Of a stretch of DNA of 64,000 nucleotides, positions 1 through 9,238 are shown piece by piece. The notes under the pieces were generated by a model, which made no database searches, was not told where the DNA came from, and saw only the letters and a list, made by a program, of their open reading frames with translations. A program made the position numbers and the translations under genes. The stretch comes from Vibrio owensii CAIM 1854 = LMG 25443 (GTDB taxonomy: Bacteria > Pseudomonadota > Gammaproteobacteria > Enterobacterales > Vibrionaceae). Numbering within the stretch: position 1 is the stretch's first letter; every line of letters starts with the position of its first letter. The stretch lies in assembly GCF_000817815.1 (NCBI RefSeq), contig NZ_JPRD01000011.1, positions 62,001 through 126,000 of the forward strand, read 5' to 3'.

Positions 1-38
1 AATGAAAGTGCAATCACTGCGGTTTGAATAGGTCTCAA
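1..38 (-). CDS. 5' end of a partial CDS running off the left edge (TTG start)
   Basis: Only about 12 codons are present. On the minus strand an AGGAGAGG Shine-Dalgarno sequence stands just before a TTG codon at 38-36, followed by an open frame reading MRPIQTAVIALS. This looks like the start of an exported or membrane protein (polar start, then a hydrophobic run). The product cannot be identified. The ribosome-binding site is the main evidence; the frame is too short to be convincing alone. Confidence 0.35.
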   Translation of the reverse strand, partial: MRPIQTAVIALS

Positions 39-182
39 AATCCTCTCCTTGTTTATTGATAACCTTTGTTTAAACAGTAAGAGAGGATGGAAGATGATGA
101 CGAGTGGAAGAGAAGAAGTGTGAGCGAAACAGCGAAGCCTATTATCATGATGCAACAGCCTACTCTGTTGTTGAGCTCAGCA

Positions 183-827
183 TCACTCTCCTACTAGGCT
201 GATTTCGATGCGCTCTTTGCCTTTGCCGATGTTCTTTCGTTTTAGTTGAATACGCCCAACTTCCGACGTGTTCTTTAAATGGGTGCCGCCACACGGAACT
301 TGCGCGAAGCCATCAACTTTCCAGTAGCGACGCTGTTCGCTGGTATCAGAAAAGTCACTGATGATGTCAGCGTGAGAATCGATCACACTTTGAGCTTGTT
401 GTTGCAGCTCTGGCAGCAGTGGTTTAACGCTCTCGTGCCACTCAAAATCAATCCGGCTTTTGTCAGCAGAAATGTGCGCACCGACTTTGGTCATCTCAGG
501 AAAACGGTGAGTTACGACTTCAAGAATCACTTCCGCTGCAAAGTGCAGTTTCATCAAAGCATAGCGACGCGCCCAATCAATCTGCGTGTTCACAACTGCG
601 CCAGCTTGAAAGTTTGGCTCATGTTCCAGTGTATAAACAATGGATAGACCTTGCTTCTCTGCCTTTATCACTTGGATACCACCGATGGTGCCTGTATCGC
701 TTTCCTGACCACCAGACTCGGCGTAAAAGATGGTTTCTTCTAGCTCGATACAAGGTCCGTCTACACGAGAAACGGTAGATTCCAACTCGACTTGATAAGG
801 GTCATCCCAAAATACTTTGTGTGTCAT
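183..827 (-). CDS. AlaX-like alanyl-tRNA editing protein
   Basis: This 214-residue protein resembles stand-alone AlaX proteins, which hydrolyse mischarged tRNA (Ser- or Gly-tRNA-Ala) in the cytoplasm. The family signature FYAESGGQ is near residues 34-41 and the C-terminal zinc motif CGGTH is at about 179-183, followed by the KNIGKGKERIEI segment typical of the editing domain. The first metal motif, normally HxxxH, reads HFAAE here, so the second histidine is a glutamate. That may be a subfamily trait rather than damage. The gene stands alone between the left-edge gene and an HdeD-like gene. The family assignment is firm; the substrate is unknown. Confidence 0.85.
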   Translation of the reverse strand: MTHKVFWDDPYQVELESTVSRVDGPCIELEETIFYAESGGQESDTGTIGGIQVIKAEKQGLSIVYTLEHEPNFQAGAVVNTQIDWARRYALMKLHFAAEVILEVVTHRFPEMTKVGAHISADKSRIDFEWHESVKPLLPELQQQAQSVIDSHADIISDFSDTSEQRRYWKVDGFAQVPCGGTHLKNTSEVGRIQLKRKNIGKGKERIEISLVGE

Positions 828-925
828 TGCCTTCCCTGCAATTTATTGTGGTGATGCCCTACTTTAGGTGAGTTTTATATCAATGCATAGCGTATCTGTG
901 TGATTCTCTGCCCGATTTCATCCAT

Positions 926-956
926 AAAAAATGCCCACCGAATCGGCAGGCATTTT
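926..956 (-). terminator. Rho-independent terminator after the HdeD-like gene
   Basis: Inverted repeat AAAAATGCC (926-934) / GGCATTTT (949-956), followed on the minus strand by a T-rich run. It lies 35 bp downstream of the stop codon of the HdeD-like gene. Confidence 0.6.
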
Positions 957-990
957 CTATTTCACAAAGCTTTAGCGCTAGGTATCGTCT

Positions 991-1554
991 TTATTGGGAG
1001 AGCTTTTTCATTTGTAAGCCCATAAAGATGAAGCTGATGCCTTCAATCAGAAGCGAGATGCCTACAAACGTGCCCAATAGCGTGGTTGAGAATGCAGGAT
1101 CATCAAGCAACATGAAGAAATAACCACCGATCAGCACTGAAATTACGCCACTGAATACAATAACGTTGCTGCTTGGTAGGCTACGGTTGCTCAAACCAAA
1201 GAAGATACGAGTCAAACCGTTTAAGATCATCACAATCACCATCAACATGGTAATCGTGACAAGGCCCGCCAGTGGTTTGAACAAGATAAACAGACCACCC
1301 ACGATATACAGTACGGCACTTAACACGTACCAAAGCTTCTCTTTCCAAACATTGATGGAGAATGTGTGGTAAGCCTGAACCAGACCACTGAACAAGAGTA
1401 CTGCACCCACGATGGTTGAGATCGTCACGCCTGCCAGTACAGGCAAACTCATGGCACCAATGCCCATTAGTGCGATGATAACGCCAACGATAACGAAGTA
1501 TTTCCAGCCTTTAGATAGGAATGTAGGCTGTTGTGATTGATTAGAATTTTCCAT
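991..1554 (-). CDS. HdeD family (DUF308) integral membrane protein
   Basis: This is a 187-residue, very hydrophobic protein with about six membrane segments (approximately 18-38, 42-62, 75-95, 98-118, 130-150 and 155-178) and short polar loops. Length and pattern fit the HdeD/DUF308 family, whose E. coli member is linked to acid resistance at high cell density. The molecular activity of the family is not established. It appears monocistronic, with its own downstream terminator and a 294-bp spacer upstream. The call rests on overall pattern, not on a catalytic motif. Confidence 0.75.
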   Translation of the reverse strand: MENSNQSQQPTFLSKGWKYFVIVGVIIALMGIGAMSLPVLAGVTISTIVGAVLLFSGLVQAYHTFSINVWKEKLWYVLSAVLYIVGGLFILFKPLAGLVTITMLMVIVMILNGLTRIFFGLSNRSLPSSNVIVFSGVISVLIGGYFFMLLDDPAFSTTLLGTFVGISLLIEGISFIFMGLQMKKLSQ

Positions 1555-1848
1555 TGAATGCCTCTTGAATTAAACGCGAGCCGCCTTTTCAGTCTAGTCT
1601 AATAAAATATAGAGAGTTCACAGACTTAACAGAAATACGTGTCCCGTTTGCATAAAAGGATGTTAAACCCGTATTACATCATCGCCTATACGCTATTTTT
1701 GAATAATAAGTTTCAAGATTGCTGGATTAAACCAGTGCAAAACAAGGAGATGGAGAGTAGGATTAGCGGCTTTTCTAACGCCAGTTGCCTGACTTTTCCT
1801 TAGACGTTCCCACTCCTTTCATTCAGGCTACTTTTTGAGGATGACATT

Positions 1849-3132
1849 TTGCTCGATCATCATATTCGCACCTTCATTTCTGAAAAGCTGAGCTCAGTAG
1901 GTATCAACAGCGACCCTTATGGTATTGAACTCACCTCTGTCTTTATTTTAGCGAGCCTTACTGCGGCCGCTCTCAGCTATTTGATTGTGCATCACCTGAT
2001 TGTTAGAACGGCCAACAACGTTCTGATGAAAACCAACAAACCACTCGCTGAGAGTTTGACCAAGTACGACGTGTTAGAGAAGCTGTCGTTGCTCATTCCC
2101 ATCATGGTGCTCGATGTCTTCATTCCACTTGCTGTCGGCCATTATGATTGGTTGGCGGCGATCTTCGATAGAATTTTAAGCATTTCTATCTTGGTCATCT
2201 TTGTGTGGATGATCTTCGCCCTACTCGATGCTATGAATGACATCGCGACGTTTAAAGGTATAACCAAAAGAATGCCGATCAAGAGTTTTGTTCAGTTGAT
2301 CAAACTGTTCACCTTCTTTGTTGGCGTTGTGGTGTCCATGTCAATTCTCGCCAACGAATCCCCAGTCATTTTCTTATCTGGTTTAGGTGTCGCAACGGGT
2401 TTCGTGATGCTGGTGTTTAAGGACACGATATTAGGCTTTGTTGCTGGCATTCAGCTTTCTGCAAACCGCATGATCAGCTTAAACGATTGGATTCAGATGG
2501 ACGCCTATGGCGCAAATGGCACAGTAGAAGAAATCTCACTGACGACGGTGAAAGTCCGAAACTTCGATAACACTGTAAGCATGCTGCCCGCCTATGCGCT
2601 AGTTCAGAATGCGTTTATCAACTGGCAAGGCATGTCTGATTCTGGTGGCCGACGTATTAAGCGTTCCGTTAATGTCGACGTCACGTCGATTCGTTTCTTG
2701 TCTGATGAAGAAATTGAAAAGCTGAAAAGCATTCGAATCTTACGCCAATATATTTATGAAAAATCGCGTGATATTAACGAGTACAATGAAGAGATGAGTG
2801 ATGAACCAGCATTTGGCAACCTTCGTCAAATGACAAACTTAGGCATGTTCCGCGCTTATATTAATGCGTACCTAAAAGCGAACAAAGATATTCACCAATA
2901 TATGCTTATCATGGTTAGGCAATTAGAACCCACACCAGAAGGTATCCCGCTTCAAGTCTATGCCTTTACCAATAATACCGACTGGGCGTATTACGAAGGC
3001 GTTCAGGCGGACTTGTTCGATCACATCTACTCTATTATGCCTTTATTTGGCTTGCGTCCTTACCAGATGCTCACCAGTAATGACGCTAGACAAATTGCAT
3101 TAGAAAATACCACCAGCAAAAACACTCAATAA
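1849..3132 (+). CDS. MscS-family mechanosensitive ion channel (YbdG-like)
   Basis: This 427-residue inner-membrane protein has predicted membrane helices at roughly 28-50, 80-98, 108-128 and 150-168, then the pore helix at about 172-200. After the pore helix comes the MscS beta-domain segment LNDWIQMDAYGANGTVEEISLT. The extended cytoplasmic domain up to residue 427 makes it longer than MscS (286 aa) and close to E. coli YbdG (415 aa). Such channels release solutes during hypo-osmotic shock. The annotated start is TTG within GACATTTTGCTCGATCAT; a later start is possible. The gene stands alone and ends at a hairpin. Confidence 0.85.
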   Translation: MLDHHIRTFISEKLSSVGINSDPYGIELTSVFILASLTAAALSYLIVHHLIVRTANNVLMKTNKPLAESLTKYDVLEKLSLLIPIMVLDVFIPLAVGHYDWLAAIFDRILSISILVIFVWMIFALLDAMNDIATFKGITKRMPIKSFVQLIKLFTFFVGVVVSMSILANESPVIFLSGLGVATGFVMLVFKDTILGFVAGIQLSANRMISLNDWIQMDAYGANGTVEEISLTTVKVRNFDNTVSMLPAYALVQNAFINWQGMSDSGGRRIKRSVNVDVTSIRFLSDEEIEKLKSIRILRQYIYEKSRDINEYNEEMSDEPAFGNLRQMTNLGMFRAYINAYLKANKDIHQYMLIMVRQLEPTPEGIPLQVYAFTNNTDWAYYEGVQADLFDHIYSIMPLFGLRPYQMLTSNDARQIALENTTSKNTQ

Positions 3133-3141
3133 AATAACAAT

Positions 3142-3167
3142 GAGGGTGAAGCCTATGCTTCACTCTC
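3142..3167. terminator. Hairpin between MscS-like gene and convergent small gene
   Basis: Inverted repeat GAGGGTGAAGC (3142-3152) / GCTTCACTCTC (3157-3167) with one G-T pair and a 4-nt loop. It lies between two convergent genes and overlaps the 3' end of the minus-strand gene. There is no T run, so terminator strength is uncertain. Confidence 0.45.
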
Positions 3168-3479
3168 TAAACTGGGAGTGAGGCCTTTGCGATTGTAGCG
3201 ATGCTCCGCTAGCACACCATCTTGTACCTTGTAACGCAAACCGTATTTACCAATACAGCCTCGCAGCCTTGAGCGCGTCAAATCCGATAAATCAGATGCG
3301 GTACTTGCCTTGTCTACAAGCTGCACCCAATACGTTTCCATTTTGTCTTTCACAATGATCCCCCGACCAACATTTATAGATTTACCGAGAATTCTTGCAA
3401 ATACCGATAGTGGTCTGGATAGCATACGACAGAACTTTTCTGACAGAATGCCTACGAGAATCGCAGATTTCTCGTTCAA
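3153..3479 (-). CDS. Hypothetical protein, 108 aa
   Basis: I do not recognise this protein. It is basic and soluble, without a signal peptide, and has a charged middle part (ETYWVQLVDKA, LTRSRLRGCIGKYGLRY) and no clear catalytic motif. The longest frame starts at TTG (3479-3477) without a good Shine-Dalgarno; an ATG at 3425 would give about 90 residues. It is convergent with the MscS-family gene. It has no better competitor on the other strand, but confidence that it is expressed is moderate. Confidence 0.45.
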   Translation of the reverse strand: MNEKSAILVGILSEKFCRMLSRPLSVFARILGKSINVGRGIIVKDKMETYWVQLVDKASTASDLSDLTRSRLRGCIGKYGLRYKVQDGVLAEHRYNRKGLTPSLESEA

Positions 3480-3623
3480 TGCTGTATTAATACGTTGAAA
3501 ATAAAGCTTTCCGTCTAATTTTTGGCTTGGTTTGAAATGGAATTAAATTCCATAAAAATAGTTGAAATTTGTTGGATTTAAGAATTTAAGCTTAATCGTT
3601 TTAGCTAAAAACAATATTTATTG

Positions 3624-3658
3624 AGTGAACCAGAGGTTGTTTCTCCCTCTGGTTCACT
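3624..3658 (-). terminator. Terminator hairpin after the M66 protease gene
   Basis: Perfect 13-bp inverted repeat, AGTGAACCAGAGG (3624-3636) / CCTCTGGTTCACT (3646-3658), 15 bp downstream of the stop of the StcE-like gene. The run after it on the minus strand is AT-rich rather than pure T. Confidence 0.6.
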
Positions 3659-3673
3659 AAGCAGCTCAATCAA

Positions 3674-6640
3674 TTATTGGCATGCTGAGCCTTTGCCAGT
3701 CCATACAGAAGAAATGTCTGGCTGATCACCACGCGTCCACCACTTCGCCTCATACTTAACGCCGTTGTACGTCACTTGATCACCGCCGGAGTAGGCTTTT
3801 TGAGTTGACCACGGCAGCGCTACATCGCTGACGAGCTCCCAGGCATCACTGTTATCAGGTTGATTGTTCTGGCTCCAGTACTTTGCCTTCCAAACGAGCT
3901 GCTTGTAGCTGACAAGATCACCACCCGAGTACGATTTGCTTGCTGACCACACAGCGTAGTTCGCCGCATTTGGGTCACTGATACTGCAGGAATTGCTGTT
4001 GGCTTTGACTTTCACAATCGTGCTTGAGCTGGCACTTTCCCCTACAGGATCAGAGACGACCACTCGGACCGTAAATTGGCTATCTACTGTTACTTCCGGA
4101 ACCGTCAGACGAATGGTGCCTACTGATACAGGCTGATAAACTAAGCCTGATGTATGCCATTGATATGAAAGCACGTCACCATCTTGGTCCGATGCCGTTG
4201 CGGCAATCTCAATAACTGCACCAGATTTTGCCTCCATGCTTTGCGGGAGAGACACTTGCGGCGCATGATTTTGGTTTGCTTGAGGCTGAGCACTAATAAT
4301 CACCGTATCTTCAGAACTTGCTTTTCCATCGGAGACCGTGACGGAAAAAACGTACGACTCCGCTTTGTTAGACTCCGGCAAAATGACACTGGTGTTAACT
4401 TTGTCGGTCGACTGAATGGTCGCAGGTAAACCTGAGATTTGCTTCCACACGTAAGTTAACTCATCGCCATCAGCATCCGCTGACTGCTCTGCAGATAGCG
4501 TGATGGTTGCGCCTGACAGTACAGACTGATCTTCACCAGCATGAGCAACAGGTGCGCTATTCTCCGTTGGAGTTGAGTCGGTTAAGGAATCAGACTGAAC
4601 AATTGAGACTTTGAGAGCTTGCTTTGGTTTTTCAATGTCTAACGAACTCAACACCGTGTTATCGCAGACAACTTCTGCTCTTGTCGGTGCATCCGCTTGC
4701 TTGAGGTTGATGTGGAACTTGTTCATCACGTTATCGTCATAACGGAATCCAGCCAATTGGTAGTTGTCCGTTTGGTAGTTTCTACCGTTATACACTCTGA
4801 CATAACATCCATTTGCGTTTAGGCTCTCTGCAGGAGTCGACTGATAAACAAAGCCATACGCTCCATGTAATGCTGGGAAAATATAACTCTTAAGTGTCTG
4901 CTGAGGGTCGTAGTAACCGACGAGCGTTGTAACAGCGACACCACTATCCGTAGGGATACGTGTTGGGTTATTTTCCGCTACCTGAGCTTCACTGGTTTCT
5001 TGCCAACCTTTACCATCGCTGATGTAAAACTTGCTATCACCACGATTCAAATTCACCGACTGACCATTAATATGAACTGTCACACCATACCCCGAGTAAC
5101 GTGCAACGTTTACCACTTTACCCGCGACAACATTTGCTGCACTCGGCAAGTAAATATCACGAATCCAACGACCGTCACCCGTTTCTACCTTTGTGATATC
5201 AAAGTCATTGATGTAACCCAGCAGCACTGAACCTGAAGTATCGTCTTTGATCGTATTTAGTTGAGATTGCGAGGCGATAGATTTGGCCAACAAGAGCGCT
5301 GGTTGTTCATACTCTTGCATCGTTTTGGTTTCACCGTCCCATTTACTAAAGCCAGTCGACGATGCCGCATCAAATGCCGCCTTTTTCTCCATAAAGGTCT
5401 GAATCTTTTCTAGCACAAACGGAGTATGCAGGGTGTATTTGGAAATCGGTGAAGTCGGCTCACCGCCCCCCATTGCATCTCTGTTGAACTTATAGCCTTC
5501 GAAAGCTGGGATTCCTATTCCGTCGGTACAACAAACCTGATCCTGACCATTGCGCTTGTTCCACATGAAGTTAGCAATAAAACGCTGTTGGAATTGATCC
5601 CAACCCCATGCAGAGTTTATGTCTGTAGATGGCCGATGCGTTGTGCCATCCGTGCCACCCGGCCAGTGCCCAAGGCCAAAGTTATGCCCGACTTCGTGAC
5701 TCCATTCATTACCTAATGATGAATCGATAGTCACCATACCGTTGCCACCACTGCCACCGTGAGCAACCACGCCATTTTGATAACGCCCTACTGCGGCAAT
5801 CGCTGTAATTTGATTCGCCGTATACGGGTGTGCTCTCTCTGAGATCGCCGTTGAAGAGTTGATGCCATAGTTTGCTAGGTTGATGCCGTGCGACATCAGA
5901 ATCTTGGTGGTATACGCACGCATATCCCCTTTGTGCCAAGTGCCCGTACTCGGATCTAACTCGGTTAATAAACGGCCATCTGGCAGCATCACTTCATTGA
6001 GTTTCACTGTTTCGTATGGGTTAACGATCAACTTGCTTACCGGAATTTTTTGGAAGTAGTCTCTATGTCTTTCAGGATTGTCTGCGAAGTAAAAACGGCC
6101 CCTTGGATTGGTTAGCATCCCTAAATCCATCGTGTTTATCAGCAATTCGTTCGGCGCACCAATATCCAAACCGGAGAGGACACCTGATGTGCTTCCATTC
6201 AGGAGCTCTAGAGTAAGGCCGGGCTGTACCCAAGTCGCTGGCAGTGTGACTGACCACATATCTTGCGCATAGGTAATGTCGAGGTTTGGGCCATCGTGAC
6301 TCGGTATTTGCTCTGGTGGGTTCAGTGACAGCACACCTAATTGCTCACCATTAGCATCGCGCCCAATCACTTTCACTTGCGTCGAGTCCAGTACGTTCTC
6401 GACAGGTTTAACAAGCAGCAAAGTATCGCGCAATGCAGTGAGGTGCGGCCTAGGATCGCCTTTATCATTGTGATGAGGAACCGTGATGTTTTGCGCATAA
6501 ATGACCATCGCCTCAAAATCACCCTGTAAGTCATTAGTCGGCTGATTATTATTGAATGGGATAACCTGAGCGTGAGTAACGCTCGTGAATAATAATCCGC
6601 AAGCGACACTTAACCCTATACTGACCTTATTTATTTTCAT
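3674..6640 (-). CDS. Secreted M66 (StcE/TagA-like) zinc metalloprotease with PKD-like domains and C-terminal carbohydrate-binding modules
   Basis: This 988-residue protein has a signal peptide ending near THA-Q (residue 24). The catalytic zinc site HEVGHNFGLGH spans about 315-325, the extended HExxHxxGxxH motif of the M66 family. M66 enzymes such as E. coli StcE and V. cholerae TagA cleave mucin-type O-glycoproteins. Residues about 690-890 contain two PKD/cadherin-like repeats (PVAHAGEDQSVLSGATITLSA; HAPQVSLPQSMEAKSGAVIEI). The last 90 residues hold two CBM5/12-type aromatic modules sharing YSGGD.V.Y...W.AK.W, like that in GbpA at 10.7-12.2 kb. It is monocistronic with an AT-rich 666-bp upstream region. 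A mucin- or chitin-associated secreted protease is likely; the exact substrate is inferred. Confidence 0.88.
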   Translation of the reverse strand: MKINKVSIGLSVACGLLFTSVTHAQVIPFNNNQPTNDLQGDFEAMVIYAQNITVPHHNDKGDPRPHLTALRDTLLLVKPVENVLDSTQVKVIGRDANGEQLGVLSLNPPEQIPSHDGPNLDITYAQDMWSVTLPATWVQPGLTLELLNGSTSGVLSGLDIGAPNELLINTMDLGMLTNPRGRFYFADNPERHRDYFQKIPVSKLIVNPYETVKLNEVMLPDGRLLTELDPSTGTWHKGDMRAYTTKILMSHGINLANYGINSSTAISERAHPYTANQITAIAAVGRYQNGVVAHGGSGGNGMVTIDSSLGNEWSHEVGHNFGLGHWPGGTDGTTHRPSTDINSAWGWDQFQQRFIANFMWNKRNGQDQVCCTDGIGIPAFEGYKFNRDAMGGGEPTSPISKYTLHTPFVLEKIQTFMEKKAAFDAASSTGFSKWDGETKTMQEYEQPALLLAKSIASQSQLNTIKDDTSGSVLLGYINDFDITKVETGDGRWIRDIYLPSAANVVAGKVVNVARYSGYGVTVHINGQSVNLNRGDSKFYISDGKGWQETSEAQVAENNPTRIPTDSGVAVTTLVGYYDPQQTLKSYIFPALHGAYGFVYQSTPAESLNANGCYVRVYNGRNYQTDNYQLAGFRYDDNVMNKFHINLKQADAPTRAEVVCDNTVLSSLDIEKPKQALKVSIVQSDSLTDSTPTENSAPVAHAGEDQSVLSGATITLSAEQSADADGDELTYVWKQISGLPATIQSTDKVNTSVILPESNKAESYVFSVTVSDGKASSEDTVIISAQPQANQNHAPQVSLPQSMEAKSGAVIEIAATASDQDGDVLSYQWHTSGLVYQPVSVGTIRLTVPEVTVDSQFTVRVVVSDPVGESASSSTIVKVKANSNSCSISDPNAANYAVWSASKSYSGGDLVSYKQLVWKAKYWSQNNQPDNSDAWELVSDVALPWSTQKAYSGGDQVTYNGVKYEAKWWTRGDQPDISSVWTGKGSACQ

Positions 6641-7248
6641 ACCTTTCCCTTATGTTTGTATTTCAACCACTTTGTTTATTACTTTTATTTCCCAGCAATT
6701 GTAAAAATCAACTTCATGAAATCAGATTTTTCTCCCGAGAAAGTTCAGGTTAAAACGTTAAAATATTTCTTATCGAGCAAGCTCGAACAGAGCGTCCATT
6801 TCATGAGTTTAGAAATCACTTAATTAGTTTTGGCGAATTTAAAGCTCTATCCTGAGAATTAACACCGCTTTCAAAGCCATCAAGACAACAATGATAGAAA
6901 CCAAAAACCACCAAAAGAAAAGCAATAACTTTCAAGAACTTAAGTAATTTTAGATTATTGCATTCATAAAATAATTAAATATTTAGCAGCATATTTCTGT
7001 AAATAAAATTTAAATAAATAAGTTTTAAACCAACCTCTTGTTGTTGAAAAGATCAGACTTTTACTACAGCACTATTATTTTCATCCGACTGATAAATAAG
7101 AAGATTAAAAAATAACGCATAAAGTCTGTTTAATATGGAATCAGAGTCATGAAATTCATTAACCAATAACTCATGCTTCATAACTTGCTGAATCAATACC
7201 TCATTTTTCAAAACGCTATTTGAAATTCATGATGTTTCGGAAATAAAA
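6641..7248. other. AT-rich non-coding spacer upstream of the M66 protease gene
   Basis: About 600 bp, markedly AT-rich, with no convincing frame. It contains many A/T tracts (for example around 6960-7020) of the kind bound by H-NS-like silencers, and it must carry the protease promoter. No precise promoter is called. Confidence 0.5.
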
Positions 7249-7278
7249 AAAGCGGAGAAGGAAAACCTTCTCCGCTTT
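7249..7278 (-). terminator. Terminator after the Ntn-hydrolase gene
   Basis: Perfect 13-bp stem AAAGCGGAGAAGG (7249-7261) / CCTTCTCCGCTTT (7266-7278) with an AAAA loop, followed on the minus strand by a T-rich run. It lies 28 bp after the stop codon. Confidence 0.85.
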
Positions 7279-7306
7279 ATGCGTTATTTATACGTTCGAG
7301 GGAAAA

Positions 7307-8398
7307 CTAAGGTGTCACGTCTGTAAACGTAAAAGTCCCGTTATCCAATTCGCGTTTCACTTCTTGCTTTTTGTCAAAGTCAATCTTAGTCAGGTCAACT
7401 TTCTTGATTCGACTGTCATGCATCGTGGTGTAGTACAGCGCCTTGTTACCTTGATCGATCACCGAGGTCCATTGCGTCGCACTCGGCAAATCAGGGATAT
7501 GTTCACGATATTCAGGCCCAAATTCTGTACCAATTGGAATATCGAAGTTGTTCAGAATGTGGAATGCTTGTGATACCGCCTCTTCGCCCGTTTTTGATTC
7601 CGGAGCAGTGTTGACGAAAAACGCCGCACGAACAAATCGCGATGGTGGCGTAATGTCCCCTGGCATACCCAAGAAGCCTGAGCCAATACCGAACGACTTC
7701 GCTTCAACACCACCAAACTTGGTTGGCGCACTAGTGCCCGGCTGCAAATGAATGTAATTATTTAAATTGGTCACTTGCCACGGGAACGTTGGTGAGTTCG
7801 TTAGTACACCTACTTCGTTGTCGTAGATGTGTACTTGTCCATGATCCATGATTTCAATGACGATGTTGTTACCCGCTTTATCGGTAACACGCCAATGACC
7901 AGTTGGTGAAGGTTGTCCTTTCTCATCGATATAAACCGGAACAATATCGATGTTTTTCATCGCTGTTTTAACTTCATCGACAGTTTTGAACTGCGACAGC
8001 ATCCAACGAACAAAGTCCATATCCGCAATGCTGTTTGCGCGATCTTTCACGTCGTACGCTTTTAATGAACCGTAACCTTTGAAGTAAAACAAACCGGCAG
8101 TCAGTCCCTCTTCATTGATACCTTCACCAATGAAGCGATCGTCACTGACGGAGATCCCAACAAAGCCGTACTTACTCTTCCAACTCAAACCTTGTTTCTG
8201 GTCCGGCATAGTCGAGGTAAACGTGTAATCACGGGGAGCAACAATCAACTTGCTGTTGAGATCGTTTTCGCCCCACTCAATTGTGCGAGCATGAATGTGG
8301 TCATTCGCCACAGTAGAAAGAGAAATGCCAGTACAAGCTCTCGCCGGAACGATAATGCTCGCAGAAAGTGCCATAGCAAGGAGGGTTTTCTTTATCAT
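7307..8398 (-). CDS. Linear amide C-N hydrolase, choloylglycine hydrolase/penicillin acylase family
   Basis: This exported Ntn-hydrolase has a signal peptide MIKKTLLAMALSASIIVPARA, followed directly by CTGISL. The Cys (residue 22 from the chosen start) is the expected N-terminal nucleophile after processing. The family includes bile salt hydrolases, penicillin V acylases and acyl-homoserine-lactone acylases; the conserved GINEEGLTAGLFYF, LTNSPTFPWQ and DITPPSRFVRA blocks are present. The longer frame begins at TTG (8413); ATG at 8398 is preferred because it begins the signal peptide cleanly. It is monocistronic with its own terminator. Substrate (bile salt, penicillin V or AHL) cannot be decided from sequence. 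Confidence 0.85.
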   Translation of the reverse strand: MIKKTLLAMALSASIIVPARACTGISLSTVANDHIHARTIEWGENDLNSKLIVAPRDYTFTSTMPDQKQGLSWKSKYGFVGISVSDDRFIGEGINEEGLTAGLFYFKGYGSLKAYDVKDRANSIADMDFVRWMLSQFKTVDEVKTAMKNIDIVPVYIDEKGQPSPTGHWRVTDKAGNNIVIEIMDHGQVHIYDNEVGVLTNSPTFPWQVTNLNNYIHLQPGTSAPTKFGGVEAKSFGIGSGFLGMPGDITPPSRFVRAAFFVNTAPESKTGEEAVSQAFHILNNFDIPIGTEFGPEYREHIPDLPSATQWTSVIDQGNKALYYTTMHDSRIKKVDLTKIDFDKKQEVKRELDNGTFTFTDVTP

Positions 8399-8512
8399 TT
8401 TTAGATCCACCAAGGAGGGGTAACATTTCGCGATTGTAGTCCTTTCTAGGCAACTTACAATCGAAAAGATATCAAAATGGTGGAATATAAATTTGTATCA
8501 ATCACTCAAACG

Positions 8513-8545
8513 GAAACGCCCAAAGTTATTAGCTTTGGGCGTTTC
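8513..8545 (-). terminator. Terminator after the GNAT gene
   Basis: Perfect stem GAAACGCCCAAAG (8513-8525) / CTTTGGGCGTTTC (8533-8545) with a 7-nt loop, 45 bp past the GNAT stop on the minus strand. It could act in either direction. Confidence 0.75.
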
Positions 8546-8589
8546 TTCTAACAAAACCTTGTTAAGGCGGATGTACGACATATCGAGCG

Positions 8590-9021
8590 TTACAACGTCA
8601 TGTGTAAAATTGGAAATGGCTTACCCATATCATCGAGTGGTGAGCGAGATTCGATTTTAAAGCCCATACGCTGGTAAAAACCAACGGCTTGTGGGTTTTG
8701 CTCATTCACATCGACTTTTACTGCACCGAGATGTTTGATCGCGTGTTGCAGCAACATCTTACCTATGCCCTTTCCTCTTGCTTGATCTAGAAGAAACAGC
8801 ATCTCGATTTTTTCATCATGAACACCAACAAAACCTTGTATTGCACCTGTCGTGTCTTTCACACACTTTAAGGTGACTGCGGGAAATGCTTGTTCAATGA
8901 TAATGGGTTTAAAAAACTCAATATCTTCTTCTGTGATGAAGTCATGCGTCGCTCGGACTGAATTTTCCCAAACCGCTAGCAGCTCTGCGTAGTGTTCAGG
9001 AAGCACATTTTCTACCGTCAT
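8590..9021 (-). CDS. GNAT family N-acetyltransferase
   Basis: This is a 143-residue protein from the ATG at 9021, which has AAGAGAGAG about 8 nt upstream; the open frame extends upstream but that part does not look like protein. The acetyl-CoA pyrophosphate-binding loop is QARGKGIGKMLL at about 82-93, and the C-terminal GNAT pattern NEQNPQAVGFYQRMGF follows. It resembles small YjaB/PhnO-like acetyltransferases. The acceptor is unknown. The neighbouring usp gene is divergent. Confidence 0.85.
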   Translation of the reverse strand: MTVENVLPEHYAELLAVWENSVRATHDFITEEDIEFFKPIIIEQAFPAVTLKCVKDTTGAIQGFVGVHDEKIEMLFLLDQARGKGIGKMLLQHAIKHLGAVKVDVNEQNPQAVGFYQRMGFKIESRSPLDDMGKPFPILHMTL

Positions 9022-9238
9022 AGATGCTCTCTCTTTGAGTGGACTGAAGTTCAATGTGCAGCCGCGAAGCGTGAGTCTAGCAACTTGATGATGACGTGTA
9101 CATTGGAAGCTCCTGTTCATTTCGATCCACTGCCCATTGAATCGAAATGGCGGAGGGTTTGTCCTAGCGCAGTTAACCACAATTTAAGCATGGAAATATA
9201 ACCTTCTTGATACAACACTTAATAAAAAGGAGGTCGAT

